This document shows positions 5,392 to 5,660 of a stretch of DNA of 5,660 nt, piece after piece. Where the stretch lies: NCBI GenBank assembly GCA_947296835.1, contig CAMYQS010000099.1:1-5660 (forward strand). Reading direction: 5' to 3'. Made by a program: the position numbers and the translations under genes. The notes beneath the pieces were generated by a model, which was not told the DNA's origin, made no database searches, and saw only the letters and a list, made by a program, of their open reading frames with translations. The stretch's first letter is position 1. Every line of letters starts with the position of its first letter. The DNA comes from an uncultured Atopostipes sp. GTDB lineage: Bacteria; Bacillota; Bacilli; Lactobacillales; Carnobacteriaceae_A.

Positions 5392-5660
5392 TTATCTTTT
5401 ATTCGATTGAGCGCCACGTGCTGGTGAGTTACCACGTTTACCACGTCTTGATCTTCTCTTTCCTTTATACGGTCCTGCTTGTGAAGTATCCGCATTGCTA
5501 CGACGTTTTGATGACTTCTTGTTTTTGCCGTCTGATCCTTGTCCTTGTTTCGGACCTTGACCTTGTCTGTCAGAAGTTCTTCTTCTACGTCTTTTATTCT
5601 TACCGTTTGATTGTCCAGTATTTTCTTTTTATTTTAATTTTTGATCAGAAACTTCTGTTT
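5392..5660 (-). CDS. Basic disordered C-terminal tail, possibly of a DEAD-box RNA helicase (partial, internal stop)
   Basis: The minus strand reads a ~79-residue open stretch ending GKRRSRRGKRGNSPARGAQSNKR, preceded by KNKRRRRRTSDRQGQGPKQGQG and SKRRSNADTSQAGPYKGK. The composition (Arg, Lys, Gly, Gln, Ser) is that of a disordered RNA-binding tail, as on DEAD-box helicases such as CshA/RhlE or, less likely, RNase R. A strong terminator right after the stop supports a real gene end. The same frame continues to the window edge as TEVSDQKLK but is broken by a TAA at 5629-5631, where one base change from AAA would restore Lys. Because the sequence ends about 30 bases further on, a consensus error is as likely as a true nonsense mutation. 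No catalytic domain is in the window, so the helicase call is inference from composition only. Confidence 0.5.

Noticed and set aside
5408..5628. Arg/Gly/Gln-rich periodic sequence as a repeat array or CRISPR.
   Set aside because: The periodicity comes from a low-complexity coding tail; there are no exact direct repeats with unique spacers.
5655..5660. The final bases CTGTTT resemble the first six bases of a reverse-oriented Tn5 mosaic end (CTGTCT), hinting at adapter at the right end too.
   Set aside because: Five of six bases is not significant, and the same bases fit the coding frame of the basic tail.

Overview
This window reads as a contig from a low-GC Gram-positive bacterium (Bacillota). 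The evidence is the strong AAAGGAG-type ribosome binding sites, T-tailed hairpin terminators, A/T-rich spacers and a gene set (YwbE, YusI-like ArsC/Spx protein, ANT(6)/AadE-like enzyme, ExoA) typical of Bacilli. A Lactobacillales or Listeria-like relative is plausible, but I cannot name a genus. Apart from its two damaged ends this is ordinary chromosomal housekeeping and stress-response DNA. I see no transposase, integrase, phage gene, CRISPR array, tRNA or rRNA.

Left end (1-58) is not biological. It aligns without gaps to the Illumina Nextera i5 adapter, including an index close to S505 (GTAAGGAG) and the transposon mosaic end, with about eight mismatches, seven of them to T. The first gene, the C-terminal part of a DsbA/thioredoxin-fold protein, is therefore cut by the contig edge. 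A bidirectional terminator (345-385) separates it from a minus-strand pair transcribed from a good promoter near 986-1015: an ArsC/Spx-family reductase-like protein followed by a YwbE-family small protein.

The middle (1044-3477) is all on the minus strand. In transcription order it holds exodeoxyribonuclease III (exoA), an L,D-transpeptidase catalytic domain that lacks a signal peptide and a ribosome binding site, and an ANT(6)-type aminoglycoside adenylyltransferase homologue with its own ribosome binding site and a leader hairpin, ending at a terminator at 1044-1067. Divergent from exoA is a TspO/MBR-like multi-spanning membrane protein on the plus strand.

The right part (4462-5660) has a long bidirectional terminator, a minus-strand DNA alkylation repair (AlkD-like) protein with its own promoter, and then a terminator serving the C-terminal tail of a basic, disordered RNA-binding-type protein (perhaps a DEAD-box RNA helicase). 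That tail runs off the right end and carries an in-frame stop close to the edge. ExoA and the AlkD-like protein both belong to base-damage repair but are separate transcription units. No single pathway unites the window, and I found no convincing undescribed system.
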